Assembly (NCBI GenBank): GCA_017399405.1
Contig: JAFQCT010000017.1
Span: 119,730 to 183,729 of the forward strand
DNA from: Clostridia bacterium
GTDB lineage: Bacteria; Bacillota; Clostridia; Oscillospirales; Acutalibacteraceae
DNA: 64,000 nt
Direction: 5' to 3'
Every line of letters begins with the position of its first letter. Positions within the stretch are counted from its first letter, which is position 1. The notes below the pieces were generated by a model. It saw only the letters and a program-made list of their open reading frames with translations. It was not told the origin of the DNA and made no database searches. Shown here one piece after another: positions 24,469-33,882 of this stretch. A program made the translations under genes and the position numbers.

Positions 24469-25707
24469 ATGACCTTTGAGCAAGAGCAACAATTCGTTGC
24501 TGAAATAAAAAAGTATGTTTCAGAAAATCTACCGTTAAGTAAGATTGAAGATGATGAACTTCAAGAAAAAGTTGAAGAAATTGTTACACAAAAATTATCC
24601 AACCAATATTGTTCAATTGACCAAAAGGTATCAATTGTAGAACAGGTTTATAGTTCTATTCGTGGTTTTGGACTTTTGGATAGCATTATTAAAGATGATA
24701 CTATTACAGAAGTAATGATAAATGGCCCCGAAAATGTTTTTATTGAACAGAATGGTAGATTATTTAAGTTAGACAAACAGTTTGAAAGTCAGCGTAGATT
24801 GGAAGATGTTATTCAACGAATAGTTGGTTTAGCAGGTCGCGAAGTTAATCAGGCTAATCCAATTTGTGATACACGACTTCCCGATGGTTCTCGTGTAAAT
24901 GTTGTCTTGCCACCAATTGCATTATGTGGCCCAACGCTTACAATTCGTAAATTCTCAAAAACACCTATGACAATTGAAAAACTTATTCAGTATGGCTCTA
25001 TTACACAGGAAATTGCAGATAAACTTGAAGTGCTTGTAAAAGCAAAGTATAACATTTTCATTAGTGGCGGTACAGGCTCAGGCAAAACAACATTTTTGAA
25101 TGCTCTTTCAAATTACATACCAAAAGATGAACGTGTTATTACAATTGAAGACTCAGCAGAATTACAGATTACTGGTATAGATAACCTTGTAAGTCTTGAA
25201 ACACGAAATGCAAACGCATCAGGTGCAGGTCAGATAACCATTCGTGACTTGATAAAATCTTCACTTCGTATGCGTCCTGAACGAATTGTTGTAGGCGAGG
25301 TTCGTGGTGGCGAAGCCCTTGATATGCTTCAGGCTATGAATACTGGTCATGATGGCTCGCTTTCCACGGGCCATGCCAATTCAACAGAAGATATGTTAAG
25401 CCGTCTTGAAACAATGGTTTTACAAGGCGCAGCAGGTCTTCCACTTGAAGCAATACGTCAACAAATTGCTTCTGCTGTGGATATTATTATTCATCTTTCC
25501 CGTCTCCGCGATAAATCAAGAAGAACAATGGAAATTACAGAGGTTATTGGGTACGAAGATGGAAAAATTATTTTAAATCCATTATATATTTTTGAAGAGG
25601 ACGAGAACTCTACTCTTGAAAAAGTGTCAGGTTCTTTGAAAAGAACAACAAATAAGATGCAGAATGATTTTAAACTCCGACTTTCAGGATTTAAAACAGA
25701 AATTTGA
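24469..25707 (+). CDS. tadA: Tad pilus assembly ATPase
   Basis: A 412-residue type II/IV secretion ATPase of the CpaF/TadA class. Walker A GGTGSGKT is at residues 199-206, the Asp box ITIEDSAEL near 225-233, Walker B IVVGEVRGGEAL near 270-281, and the His box GSLSTGHANS near 294-303. It powers Flp pilus assembly at the inner face of the membrane. The ATG follows GAGGTG. The next gene begins a few bases downstream, as in the canonical tadZABC order. Confidence 0.95.
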   Translation: MTFEQEQQFVAEIKKYVSENLPLSKIEDDELQEKVEEIVTQKLSNQYCSIDQKVSIVEQVYSSIRGFGLLDSIIKDDTITEVMINGPENVFIEQNGRLFKLDKQFESQRRLEDVIQRIVGLAGREVNQANPICDTRLPDGSRVNVVLPPIALCGPTLTIRKFSKTPMTIEKLIQYGSITQEIADKLEVLVKAKYNIFISGGTGSGKTTFLNALSNYIPKDERVITIEDSAELQITGIDNLVSLETRNANASGAGQITIRDLIKSSLRMRPERIVVGEVRGGEALDMLQAMNTGHDGSLSTGHANSTEDMLSRLETMVLQGAAGLPLEAIRQQIASAVDIIIHLSRLRDKSRRTMEITEVIGYEDGKIILNPLYIFEEDENSTLEKVSGSLKRTTNKMQNDFKLRLSGFKTEI

Positions 25708-25714
25708 GGTGCAA

Positions 25715-26581
25715 ATGATGGCATTTATGAAGAAAGAAGAAAAAAAGGGTAATGAACCACAGTATTTTATGTCACCTACTAATATTGAAACACTAAATTA
25801 TAAAGTGTATTACATGACAAAAAAAGAAAAAAGTTTGTATTTTATATTAGCTTTTATTTTCGGGGCAATAATAGGTTATTTATTTTATGGTGGAATAGGC
25901 AAAGATGATTATGGTAATCCAACTATGACTACTTATGTATTGAACATTATCATTCCAGTTATCGTTGGGGTGATTGCCGGCAAGATGTTTTTACCTATGC
26001 GTACAAAGCAGATAATTGAAAAAAGAAGAAAAATTTTAAGTTTGCAATTTCGAGATATGCTTGATGGCATCACCACATCTTTTGGTGCTGGTAATAATGT
26101 AATGAATACATTTAATTCTGTATATGATGATTTGAAAATTCAGTATTCAGAAGATGCATATATAATTAAGGAATTAGAAGTTATAATTTCAGGTATGCAC
26201 AGTAACTTTAATATTGAAGATTTGCTGGTTGACTTTGGTGCTCGTAGTGGTGTTACAGATATTGAAAATTTCGCTAATGTTTTCAAAATTTGTTATCGAA
26301 AAGGTGGCAACATTCAAGAAGTTACACAAAGCACACATGAAATTTTAAGTCAGAAAATGCAAATTCAACAAGAAATTGAAACGACAGTATCAGGCAGTAA
26401 AATGGACCAAATGATAATGATTGTTATGCCGATTATATTAATTGCCATGATTAAAGTGATGAGTCCGGAGTTTGCTGAAAATTTTGTTAGCCCAAGCGGT
26501 TTAGTAGCCACTACAATAGCAATTGTAATGTTTGTTGCAGCGTATGTTATAGGTAAAAAAGTAATGGAAATTAAGGTGTAA
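25715..26581 (+). CDS. tadB: Tad pilus inner-membrane platform protein
   Basis: A 288-residue membrane protein with a type II secretion F domain. Hydrophobic segments lie near 43-60, 75-95, 240-260 and 268-284, with the cytoplasmic domain between. With TadC it forms the platform on which TadA drives pilin assembly. The start is placed at 25715 because GAGGTG lies 6-9 bases upstream; an in-frame ATG at 25664 is buried in tadA and lacks a ribosome binding site. Confidence 0.88.
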   Translation: MMAFMKKEEKKGNEPQYFMSPTNIETLNYKVYYMTKKEKSLYFILAFIFGAIIGYLFYGGIGKDDYGNPTMTTYVLNIIIPVIVGVIAGKMFLPMRTKQIIEKRRKILSLQFRDMLDGITTSFGAGNNVMNTFNSVYDDLKIQYSEDAYIIKELEVIISGMHSNFNIEDLLVDFGARSGVTDIENFANVFKICYRKGGNIQEVTQSTHEILSQKMQIQQEIETTVSGSKMDQMIMIVMPIILIAMIKVMSPEFAENFVSPSGLVATTIAIVMFVAAYVIGKKVMEIKV

Positions 26582-26591
26582 GGAGAAAATA

Positions 26592-27467
26592 ATGAGTTTT
26601 ATATCTTTACAGGACATAATTGTTATGTCAATTGGGTGCATCGCACTTATCTTTTGGTTAGTGCTATTTATCATTTCAAAGAAAAATAATAGTTTTTTTG
26701 ATAATTTGAATGAAAAAGAGTACCCATTAAAAGATTTATATAGTATGGGATATACTTTAATAGAAAAAGTCTCTTATGATTACAAGGGGAAATTTGACCG
26801 TCAATTAAGGGCGGACCTTGGAATATTGTATGAAGAAAAATTTGTAGAGTACTACATAAGAGTTGTGTATGCACAGAGTGTTACGTTAGGATTATTGATA
26901 TTTGTGTCTGCGTTCATTCTTTATGGTTTGAGCGGAGAAATCCTGATTTTATTCATTATGATTATGATGTCAGGTTTGTCTGTTTACTATTTTATGACTT
27001 TATCTCAAAAAAAAATACGGCAAAGGTCAGAAATGCTTTTAGGTGATTTTTCTGAAATTGTGTCCAAATTAGCATTGCTGATTAATGCTGGCATGATTAT
27101 GAGAGAGGCATGGAGCGAAGTTGCAAATGCTGGCGAGGGTACAATATATGAGGAAATGCGTCGTGCTTGTGATGATATGAATAATGGCGTATCTGAAAGT
27201 GAAGCAATTCGTAGGTTTGGAGTACGCTGTGTTATACCTGAAATTAAAAAGTTCTCATCAACAATAATTCAAGGCATGGAAAAAGGTAATAAAGACCTTG
27301 CTATTATGTTAAGAGTGCAAAGTGATGAAGTTTGGGAAGCAAAAAAACAAAGAGTAAAAAAGGCTGGAGCACAAGCAAATACAAAATTAATGATACCGAT
27401 GTTTATTATGTTTATTGGTGTACTTATTATGATTGTAATTCCAATTTTCTCAAATATGGGTATATAA
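26592..27467 (+). CDS. tadC: Tad pilus inner-membrane platform protein
   Basis: A 291-residue T2SSF-domain membrane protein with segments near 8-30, 95-118, 120-140 and 270-290. The cytoplasmic domain has the usual family features (SKLALLINAGMIMREAW). It partners TadB. AAGGAG precedes the ATG. It is followed by a small hairpin (27466-27481) before flp, which may separate pilin expression from the machine genes. Confidence 0.88.
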   Translation: MSFISLQDIIVMSIGCIALIFWLVLFIISKKNNSFFDNLNEKEYPLKDLYSMGYTLIEKVSYDYKGKFDRQLRADLGILYEEKFVEYYIRVVYAQSVTLGLLIFVSAFILYGLSGEILILFIMIMMSGLSVYYFMTLSQKKIRQRSEMLLGDFSEIVSKLALLINAGMIMREAWSEVANAGEGTIYEEMRRACDDMNNGVSESEAIRRFGVRCVIPEIKKFSSTIIQGMEKGNKDLAIMLRVQSDEVWEAKKQRVKKAGAQANTKLMIPMFIMFIGVLIMIVIPIFSNMGI

Positions 27468-27487
27468 CGGTTCATACCGTTTATTTA
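27466..27487 (+). promoter_or_regulatory. small hairpin between tadC and flp
   Basis: AACGGT (27466-27471) pairs with ACCGTT (27476-27481), followed by TATTT. It could be a weak terminator or an RNA processing point before the pilin gene. Confidence 0.4.
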
Positions 27488-27515
27488 GATATAAAAGGTT
27501 GAAAGGAGGATAAAA

Positions 27516-27737
27516 ATGTTTAATGAATGTGTAGGTTTCATGCTCTTTAAAGCAAAAATGGCAGCAGAAAATTTCTTTAAAGATGAAAAAGGTGAGGTTA
27601 ACGTTGTCGCAATCGTAGTTTTGATTGCTGTAGCAGTTGTTTTAGCTTTATTCTTTAAAGAAGAAATTGCTGGTATACTTTCAGATTTGCTTGAAGGAAT
27701 TGGTGATAAGGCAGAGACATCTTTAGATGATATCTAA
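27516..27737 (+). CDS. flp: Flp-type major pilin
   Basis: A 73-residue prepilin. A charged leader of 26 residues ends in Gly26, the expected prepilin-peptidase cleavage point (KG then EVNVVAIVV), followed by a hydrophobic helix of about 20 residues and a short acidic tail. Size and design match Flp pilins of Gram-positive Tad loci. It has the strongest ribosome binding site of the operon (AAAGGAGG) and is flanked by hairpins on both sides, as expected for an abundantly made subunit. The usual Glu at +5 of the mature pilin is not present. Confidence 0.88.
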   Translation: MFNECVGFMLFKAKMAAENFFKDEKGEVNVVAIVVLIAVAVVLALFFKEEIAGILSDLLEGIGDKAETSLDDI

Positions 27738-27750
27738 AATTGTTTTGTTA

Positions 27751-27783
27751 TGCTTGCCGGGCAGTTTCTGTCCGGCGTAAGCA
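27751..27783 (+). promoter_or_regulatory. strong stem-loop after flp (mRNA stabiliser or partial terminator)
   Basis: About 14 pairs: an 8-bp inner stem (27757-27764 with 27768-27775) extended by 6 pairs around a 2-base bulge, with loop TTT. No T run follows, so it is more likely an mRNA 3' protector or processing site than a terminator. Confidence 0.65.
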
Positions 27784-27807
27784 CAAAGAAGATAACGGGA
27801 GGTCATT

Positions 27808-28416
27808 ATGAGTTTTATTAAATGTTTAAAAAAAGAAAAAGGTGCAGTTATGGTTGTCGAGGCATCTTTTGTATTTCCGGTTGTCTTTTTTGTGCTTATT
27901 GTACTGTTGTTTATGGGTAATATGCTTTATCAACAAACTAAAATGGATTCAATTGCAGTAAGAGGTGCAGAGTATTTGGCGACTGTTTACACAAATCCGT
28001 TGTTGGCAGAATCAACAATTCCTGCAGTATCAACAGAAGTTGATGCCAAACCATATAGATATCTGCTAGGAGATAGTGATGCTGAAAATAAAGCAAAAAA
28101 GTTTATTGATGAACTGATTGATGATACAGGTACAGGGTTGTTTAAGGGTATGGAAGTGGATGCAAAGATAACAACTTGTGAAATAAAAAACTATGTTATT
28201 TATCAAACTGCATGTGTTGAAATTGAGTATTCAATAAATGTTATACCTTTAAGGTTTTTTGATGAAAGTGAAATTGTAAATCATAGCACAGCAACAATTG
28301 TTACTGCTGTTGATTCTCCGGAATTTATTCGTAATGTTGATATGATTCTAGATTATAGTGAAGAATTTGGATTAACAGATAAAATACAAGAATTTGTTGG
28401 TGCTTTCAAAGGATAA
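27808..28416 (+). CDS. tadE: TadE-like minor pilin
   Basis: A 202-residue protein with a prepilin-like N-terminus: charged leader, KEKG cleavage motif, then a hydrophobic segment with a glutamate (AVMVVEASFVFPVVFF), as in TadE pseudopilins. The remainder is an extracytoplasmic domain. It is likely processed by the prepilin peptidase encoded at 33213 and incorporated into or near the pilus. GGGAGG lies 9 bases before the ATG. Confidence 0.82.
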   Translation: MSFIKCLKKEKGAVMVVEASFVFPVVFFVLIVLLFMGNMLYQQTKMDSIAVRGAEYLATVYTNPLLAESTIPAVSTEVDAKPYRYLLGDSDAENKAKKFIDELIDDTGTGLFKGMEVDAKITTCEIKNYVIYQTACVEIEYSINVIPLRFFDESEIVNHSTATIVTAVDSPEFIRNVDMILDYSEEFGLTDKIQEFVGAFKG

Positions 28417-28428
28417 TAGGGAAGTGAA

Positions 28429-31400
28429 ATGATGGGATTTTTTTCTAAAACGCAAGGGGCGGTATCAATATTTTTAGTTATTGTTTTGCTGCCTATGTTA
28501 TGTTTTGCTGGTGTTTTTGTCGATTTAGGAAGAATAAAGCTTGCCGAAGAAACAGTAACAACAGCGGCAGATTTGGCTCTAAATACAGTGTTATCAAAAT
28601 ATGATAATGACTTAAAAGATTATTATGGATTGTTTGCATCAGCACAAAATAATGATGATGTTATAACGCTAGCACAACAATATTTTAAAGAAGCTTTGAT
28701 TTCAGGCGATTTTACAACTTCTGAGTTAGATGAGTATGGAAAAAATATTGTTTCGGCTGTAATGGTTGGCGGCGAGATAAGTGATATGCTTCGTCTAACT
28801 GTAGAGGGTGATATTACAATTTCTTCAGTAAAAAATGGTGCAATGAATAATCCAGCTTTGATAAAGGAAGGCATTGTTGAATTTATGAAATATCGTGCAC
28901 CAGTAAATGGTGTGGCAAAGTTATTTGATGATATTAAAGAATCTAATGTTTCCGAAGTTGTTGAAGACGCATCATATGAATCAGAAATGATTGAAAAGAA
29001 AAAAGAGTTTTATGAGGCAGAAGAAGACCTCTTTGAACAAGCTGAAAAAGCTTATGATGCAATTAAAGAATATAAAAATTATGTGACATGGACTGGCAAA
29101 AGAATTACAGATGAAGAGTATCTTAATGAATTGGCACTTTTTTTAATGCATCCTGATACCAATGACAAAAATAAATCTTTTGAGGATGTTTATAAAGAAG
29201 CTCATACAAAATTAGTTAAGAATTTATATAATACGCACAATGATGGTGGTGATTTGATAAATTTTATCAAAGTCAAATATTTTTCAACTTATACAAGTTC
29301 CACGTATTCTTCAAATAAAACTGCTGATAGTGCAACTATTGAAAATTTACTTGATGCTTACAACGAAGCTCATAAAAATTATGTAAGTAAAAGAACTAAC
29401 TTGAACACTGCTTGGAATAAAGTAGGAGAATTGAAATCAACAGACTATCCTATTCAATATTGGGTTACTCTTACTACAAATTGTAGAACGGCTTATAACG
29501 ATTATGTTAATGTAGCTAATGTTCTTAGAAAAGCAACGACAAATTTGGAAAATGCAATTCAATATGCGTCTGAAGGAGCAATGGAAACGAAGGTTGGTAT
29601 AAATACATACAGCAATAGCAATGTTACTTATCCAACGGCGGGTGCAGATGGAAAACTTACACTTCAAGAGATTTCCGATACATTGCTTGACAGTAGCGTT
29701 AGTACAGAGGCTAATGGTTCAGGATGTCCTAGTTATTCGAAAATTAATAGCCAGATAAATGGTGTTAATACTACCGCAAATAATGACAAAATGAAAACAA
29801 GTACCGTTAGTAATATTTTTAACATAAGAAATTCAATAAATAAATACATAACGGATTTTGAAAAAGCTGCTGCGTTGGCAAAAAAAGCAAAAGGAGAAGT
29901 AAATAAACTTAAAACAAAATTAAAAACATATAAAGATGCTTTTGATGATTGGAATGAAGCCGCAAATGTTAGTGAATTAGATAGTAGTGATTTAGCTGCT
30001 AAAGATAGAGCGGAAATTCAAAAATTAAAAGATACGGGAATTGAACATTTTTCAGAAGAATCTGTAACTGAATTAGTAACGCGTTTAGATAATATACAAA
30101 TTGTTTTAGAAACATTTCAAGAAGATTTAGAAGCTATCAAATATAACGGCACACCTATAGTAAATATTAGTAATTTTTCTAAATTTAAATCTGTTGCAAA
30201 ACTTTCTGCAAGTAAAATTGTTAAAAATAATTCGTTGCTTAATGAGTATGTCAATTCTTCATTTAAATTTAGTATTGGTAAACAAATACAAAGAGTGATA
30301 ATAAATACCAATAAAGCGTCAGGAAATTTTGATAATGGTGAAGAGTATCTTATTACTAGAGCAAACCATTTGAATATAGAATTGACTGAGTTAGAATTGC
30401 TTACATGGATGAAAAAAACATTCGATGGTAATAAACTTGGACCATCATTAAACGAAAGTGACCATGGCTTTGATGTTAGCAATGAAGATGGTGCAGATAG
30501 TGCAAGGGACGAAATAGGAGATAAATCTGAGAGCACAGATGGTGTTGAGACTTCAGAAAACTTAAAAGGAAAAAGTTTTTCTGATTGGAACGGAGCAAAG
30601 CTTCCGTCTAAAGGTTATGATATGGAAGTCGATAATACAAGTTTAAGTGCGGATGTGTCAGATGTATCTGATTTTGCTACAGACATATTTTCAAATTTTG
30701 GTGACAAGTTTATGAAATCACTCACAGCAATTCGTGATGATTTATTTATGCTTGATTACACATTTAGCATGTTTACTCATGACACTTTTGAGAATGAAAT
30801 ATATTATGAACTGTCAGATGAGAAAGATGGCATGACATCTACTAACGCAAGTGGTAGATATACGACAGTTAAGAATAGTAAAAAAGCTCAGATTGATGAA
30901 ATGATTAAAACTTTAACCTTAAACGCAAGAAATACAAAAAACAATTGGGCTTATGGTGGTGAAGTTGAGTATATATTATATGGCAATGCTTCAAGTGCGT
31001 TGAATAAAACCGCAGCATATTCTCAAATTTATTTAATTAGATACGCGCTTAACTTAGCTCCAGTATTTGATTTGTATTATGACAACGCTGTTGTAAGAAT
31101 GGTTGCAAGTGCGTTAGAGATTTTTGCACATATTCCACAAGGGGTTACAAAAACACTGATTTGTCTTGCTATAACAGCGGCGGAAGCTGGTGTGGAAATA
31201 TCATATTTGCGTTGGGGAATACCAGTTCAATTAATAAAAACAGAAGATGATTTAATCTGTAATTATGAAAATATTTTCTCAAATGGTAAAGAAAATAAAG
31301 TAGTCAATGATGGTAATTTAGAACTGCAATATTCTGATTATTTGAAAATTTTTATGTTTATTAAGCTTTTAGGTAAAGGCGAAAATGACTTGTACTTGCG

Positions 31401-31608
31401 TACCGCGGATGTAATACAAGCCAATATCTCACAATCAACAAGCAATTTTGAGTTTGCACTATCAAAGTCCATTGTTTATTATACAATTACTGCAAATGTT
31501 GTAATGGAGCCTATGTGGACTAGATTGTTGGCTATGGATGATTTAGGTGATTTATCATCACAAAAAGGTTGGAGAACTATAAACATTGAAATGACACGCG
31601 GATATTAA
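28429..31608 (+). CDS. large TadG-like protein (DUF5702 type)
   Basis: A 1059-residue protein with an N-terminal TadG-like membrane segment (GAVSIFLVIVLLPMLCFAG, about 9-29) followed by VDLGRIKLAEETVTTAADLA, typical of Gram-positive Tad-associated DUF5702 proteins. The long exported part is rich in Asn, Lys, Ser and Asp, has helical/coiled stretches (about 185-215 and 300-570) and no catalytic motif that I can see. TadG-like proteins are thought to help pilus anchoring or assembly. It is much larger than proteobacterial TadG. AGTGAAATG precedes the start. Confidence 0.75.
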   Translation: MMGFFSKTQGAVSIFLVIVLLPMLCFAGVFVDLGRIKLAEETVTTAADLALNTVLSKYDNDLKDYYGLFASAQNNDDVITLAQQYFKEALISGDFTTSELDEYGKNIVSAVMVGGEISDMLRLTVEGDITISSVKNGAMNNPALIKEGIVEFMKYRAPVNGVAKLFDDIKESNVSEVVEDASYESEMIEKKKEFYEAEEDLFEQAEKAYDAIKEYKNYVTWTGKRITDEEYLNELALFLMHPDTNDKNKSFEDVYKEAHTKLVKNLYNTHNDGGDLINFIKVKYFSTYTSSTYSSNKTADSATIENLLDAYNEAHKNYVSKRTNLNTAWNKVGELKSTDYPIQYWVTLTTNCRTAYNDYVNVANVLRKATTNLENAIQYASEGAMETKVGINTYSNSNVTYPTAGADGKLTLQEISDTLLDSSVSTEANGSGCPSYSKINSQINGVNTTANNDKMKTSTVSNIFNIRNSINKYITDFEKAAALAKKAKGEVNKLKTKLKTYKDAFDDWNEAANVSELDSSDLAAKDRAEIQKLKDTGIEHFSEESVTELVTRLDNIQIVLETFQEDLEAIKYNGTPIVNISNFSKFKSVAKLSASKIVKNNSLLNEYVNSSFKFSIGKQIQRVIINTNKASGNFDNGEEYLITRANHLNIELTELELLTWMKKTFDGNKLGPSLNESDHGFDVSNEDGADSARDEIGDKSESTDGVETSENLKGKSFSDWNGAKLPSKGYDMEVDNTSLSADVSDVSDFATDIFSNFGDKFMKSLTAIRDDLFMLDYTFSMFTHDTFENEIYYELSDEKDGMTSTNASGRYTTVKNSKKAQIDEMIKTLTLNARNTKNNWAYGGEVEYILYGNASSALNKTAAYSQIYLIRYALNLAPVFDLYYDNAVVRMVASALEIFAHIPQGVTKTLICLAITAAEAGVEISYLRWGIPVQLIKTEDDLICNYENIFSNGKENKVVNDGNLELQYSDYLKIFMFIKLLGKGENDLYLRTADVIQANISQSTSNFEFALSKSIVYYTITANVVMEPMWTRLLAMDDLGDLSSQKGWRTINIEMTRGY

Positions 31609-31624
31609 TAAGGAGATGCTATTA

Positions 31625-32539
31625 ATGAAAAATAAACTTAAAATTTTTGTATCAATTTTTTTGGTTGTAATTACAGTAATGTCTTTTTCAGCTTGTAATG
31701 AAAATCCAGAAGATAATTTAGACAACATAAAAGACTCAGAAAATGTATCTGATAATGTTGAAAATATAAAGGATTTTGTTGAAGGCTCTGGTAATGAAAA
31801 TTCAAAAGTTAATGTAGGTAAATATAAAGTGCCTGCTGAAAGCGATTTCACATGGGAGGGCACTGATGGTGGTGTTATTTTAACTTCATATATGGGTGAT
31901 GAAACTGCAGTTGAAATTCCAGCAACTCTCGGTGGTGAAAAAGTTGTTAAAATCGGTGAAAAAGCTTTTCAGCAAATAGCAATTTTAGGTATAAGAGTTC
32001 CAGATACTGTTACACTTATCGACAATCAAGCTTTTTTATACTGTATGAATTTAGTTGAAGTGGATTTAGGTAATGGCGTGATAGAAATCGGTGATTCTGT
32101 ATTTGAAGGCTGTAGCGCATTAACGAGGGTTGAGTTAAGTTCAAACCTAGAAAAAATCGGTGAGTTAGCTTTTGGTTGGAATTCTTCTTTAACCAAAATT
32201 GAATTGCCAGAATCCTTGCAAACTATTTCTAAGGGAGCATTTTGTATGAGTGGATTAGAAAAAATAACCCTACCATCTTCCCTTAAAACAATTAGTGAAG
32301 AAACTTTCCAAAGTTGTAAGTCATTAAAAACAGTAAAAATTTCTGATGGAACAACTGTAATTGAACGACGTGCGTTTGATGCTTGCGAAGCGTTGGAGAA
32401 GATAGAAATACCAGGTACAGTTGAAACATTTGAAGGCCACCCATTAAATCGTTGTGATGGTGTTACAATTTACGCTCCGGCAGGCTCTGCGGCCGAAGAT
32501 TATGCAAATTTGTATGATATTAATTTTAAAGTTGCTTGA
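31625..32539 (+). CDS. BspA-type leucine-rich-repeat lipoprotein
   Basis: A 304-residue predicted lipoprotein. The signal peptide ends in a lipobox FSAC with Cys24, followed by an acidic linker and about seven BspA-type LRR units (for example VVKIGEKAFQQIAILGIRVP and LEKIGELAFGWNSSL) from residue 85 to about 280. Such repeats mediate surface protein-protein contacts. The start at 31625 is preferred over 31616, where AGGAG would overlap the ATG. Its place inside the Tad operon suggests a surface partner of the pilus (inference). Confidence 0.82.
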   Translation: MKNKLKIFVSIFLVVITVMSFSACNENPEDNLDNIKDSENVSDNVENIKDFVEGSGNENSKVNVGKYKVPAESDFTWEGTDGGVILTSYMGDETAVEIPATLGGEKVVKIGEKAFQQIAILGIRVPDTVTLIDNQAFLYCMNLVEVDLGNGVIEIGDSVFEGCSALTRVELSSNLEKIGELAFGWNSSLTKIELPESLQTISKGAFCMSGLEKITLPSSLKTISEETFQSCKSLKTVKISDGTTVIERRAFDACEALEKIEIPGTVETFEGHPLNRCDGVTIYAPAGSAAEDYANLYDINFKVA

Positions 32540-32550
32540 GGAATTTGATT

Positions 32551-33198
32551 ATGGATGTAAAATCTGAAAAAGGTGCGATAATTGTTGAAGCAACTTTGTC
32601 CTTGACTTTTTTCATGTTTGCAATCATTACCGTATACACAATGTTTAATGTTGCTTTGGCTCAGTCAAGAATCAGCTCAGCGTTGAATCTAGCAGCAAAA
32701 GAAATATCACAGTATGCTTATATTTACGATATGACAGGGTTAAATGATAAGCAAGCTGAAATCGCTGCTAATAGTGGTGCAGCTCAAGCAATTTTGCAAA
32801 GTGACCTTTCTGATATTGAAAATTTTTATGATGCTGTTTCAGGAATAACAGATAGTGCTTTAACTATTGCAACAGATTCCGGAAATGCTGAAAGTTTTCT
32901 TTATTACGTTCTTAATGATGGCATTGATAGAATAAAAGGTGGTCTTTTAGGTGAGGTTGCACAAGTTCTAATGAAGAAGAATTTTGGGTCCAATCCCGAT
33001 GCATTTCTAAAAGGACTTCGAGTAAAAGATGGTTTTGATGGTCTTAATTTTAGTGACTCGAAATTTTTTAGCAATGGAGAGGACCCGGCCATTGTTTTAA
33101 ATGTTCGATATGAAATTGTTGTTGTTAAGTTTTTTGATTTTGAAATGACAATGGAATTTGAACTATGTGCTCAAACGAGAGCATGGGTAGGAGAATGA
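32551..33198 (+). CDS. second TadE-like pseudopilin
   Basis: A 215-residue protein with KSEKG followed by AIIVEATLSLTFFMFAI, a consensus prepilin cleavage site with Glu at +5 and a hydrophobic segment. The exported remainder is about 180 residues. It belongs to the TadE/TadF class of minor pilins. The ATG at 32551 is preceded by GAGGA; a TTG at 32536 is an unlikely alternative. It lies directly before the prepilin peptidase gene. Confidence 0.78.
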   Translation: MDVKSEKGAIIVEATLSLTFFMFAIITVYTMFNVALAQSRISSALNLAAKEISQYAYIYDMTGLNDKQAEIAANSGAAQAILQSDLSDIENFYDAVSGITDSALTIATDSGNAESFLYYVLNDGIDRIKGGLLGEVAQVLMKKNFGSNPDAFLKGLRVKDGFDGLNFSDSKFFSNGEDPAIVLNVRYEIVVVKFFDFEMTMEFELCAQTRAWVGE

Positions 33199-33212
33199 CA
33201 CGGGAGATAGTA

Positions 33213-33881
33213 ATGAAAACAGGGTTATTGGTTGTGTTTTCAATAATTCTTTCTATATTGAATTATTGTTATATTAAAAGGGACAGTGTTTTTACTGTTG
33301 ATAAAAAATTAAATATAAAAGGCTTAAAGCCACAAGGGGCAAAACAAATTTTTGTATATGCACTTATTTCTATAACAATAATATCGGTTGCATTGACACT
33401 TGATTTGTTTTATGAGTTAAATATTTTTGTTGTATTAAAAAGACTTTTTTTTGTTGCAGTCTTGTGGTCAGTTGCAATAGTTGATATGAAAGAGTATCGA
33501 ATACCTAATAATCTATTGTTAATTGGTTTAGTATCCAGAGTTGTCGTGTTAGTATTTGAATTAATCTTTAATTTTGACATGATTTTGCCGATAATCGTAA
33601 ATGATGGTGTTGCACTGGTGTTTTCAATAATAATTTGTGTAGCATGCAGATTGTTGTCTAAGGGAAGTCTTGGTATGGGTGACGTAAAGTTACTAATGCT
33701 TTCTTCTATAATGTTAGGTGTAGAGGGCTTTTGTTATGTTTTGTTTTCATCGGTCATTTTCTCTTCAATAGTTGCAACAAGTCTTCTTGTTTTTAAAAGA
33801 AAAAAGAAAAAAGACGTAATTCCTTTTGCACCATTTATTTTACTTGGTACAATAACAAGTTTAATAATATCAGGAGTTTAA
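33213..33881 (+). CDS. tadV: prepilin peptidase (A24 family, TadV/CpaA-like)
   Basis: A 222-residue polytopic membrane protein with both catalytic aspartate motifs of A24 peptidases: VDMKEYRIPN near residues 90-99 and GMGDVKL near 155-161. It should process Flp and the TadE-like proteins. The ATG at 33213 is chosen because GGGAG lies 8 bases upstream; earlier in-frame ATGs overlap the previous gene. Its position late in the operon, after the pseudopilins, differs from the common flp-tadV order. Confidence 0.87.
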   Translation: MKTGLLVVFSIILSILNYCYIKRDSVFTVDKKLNIKGLKPQGAKQIFVYALISITIISVALTLDLFYELNIFVVLKRLFFVAVLWSVAIVDMKEYRIPNNLLLIGLVSRVVVLVFELIFNFDMILPIIVNDGVALVFSIIICVACRLLSKGSLGMGDVKLLMLSSIMLGVEGFCYVLFSSVIFSSIVATSLLVFKRKKKKDVIPFAPFILLGTITSLIISGV

Positions 33882-33882
33882 T

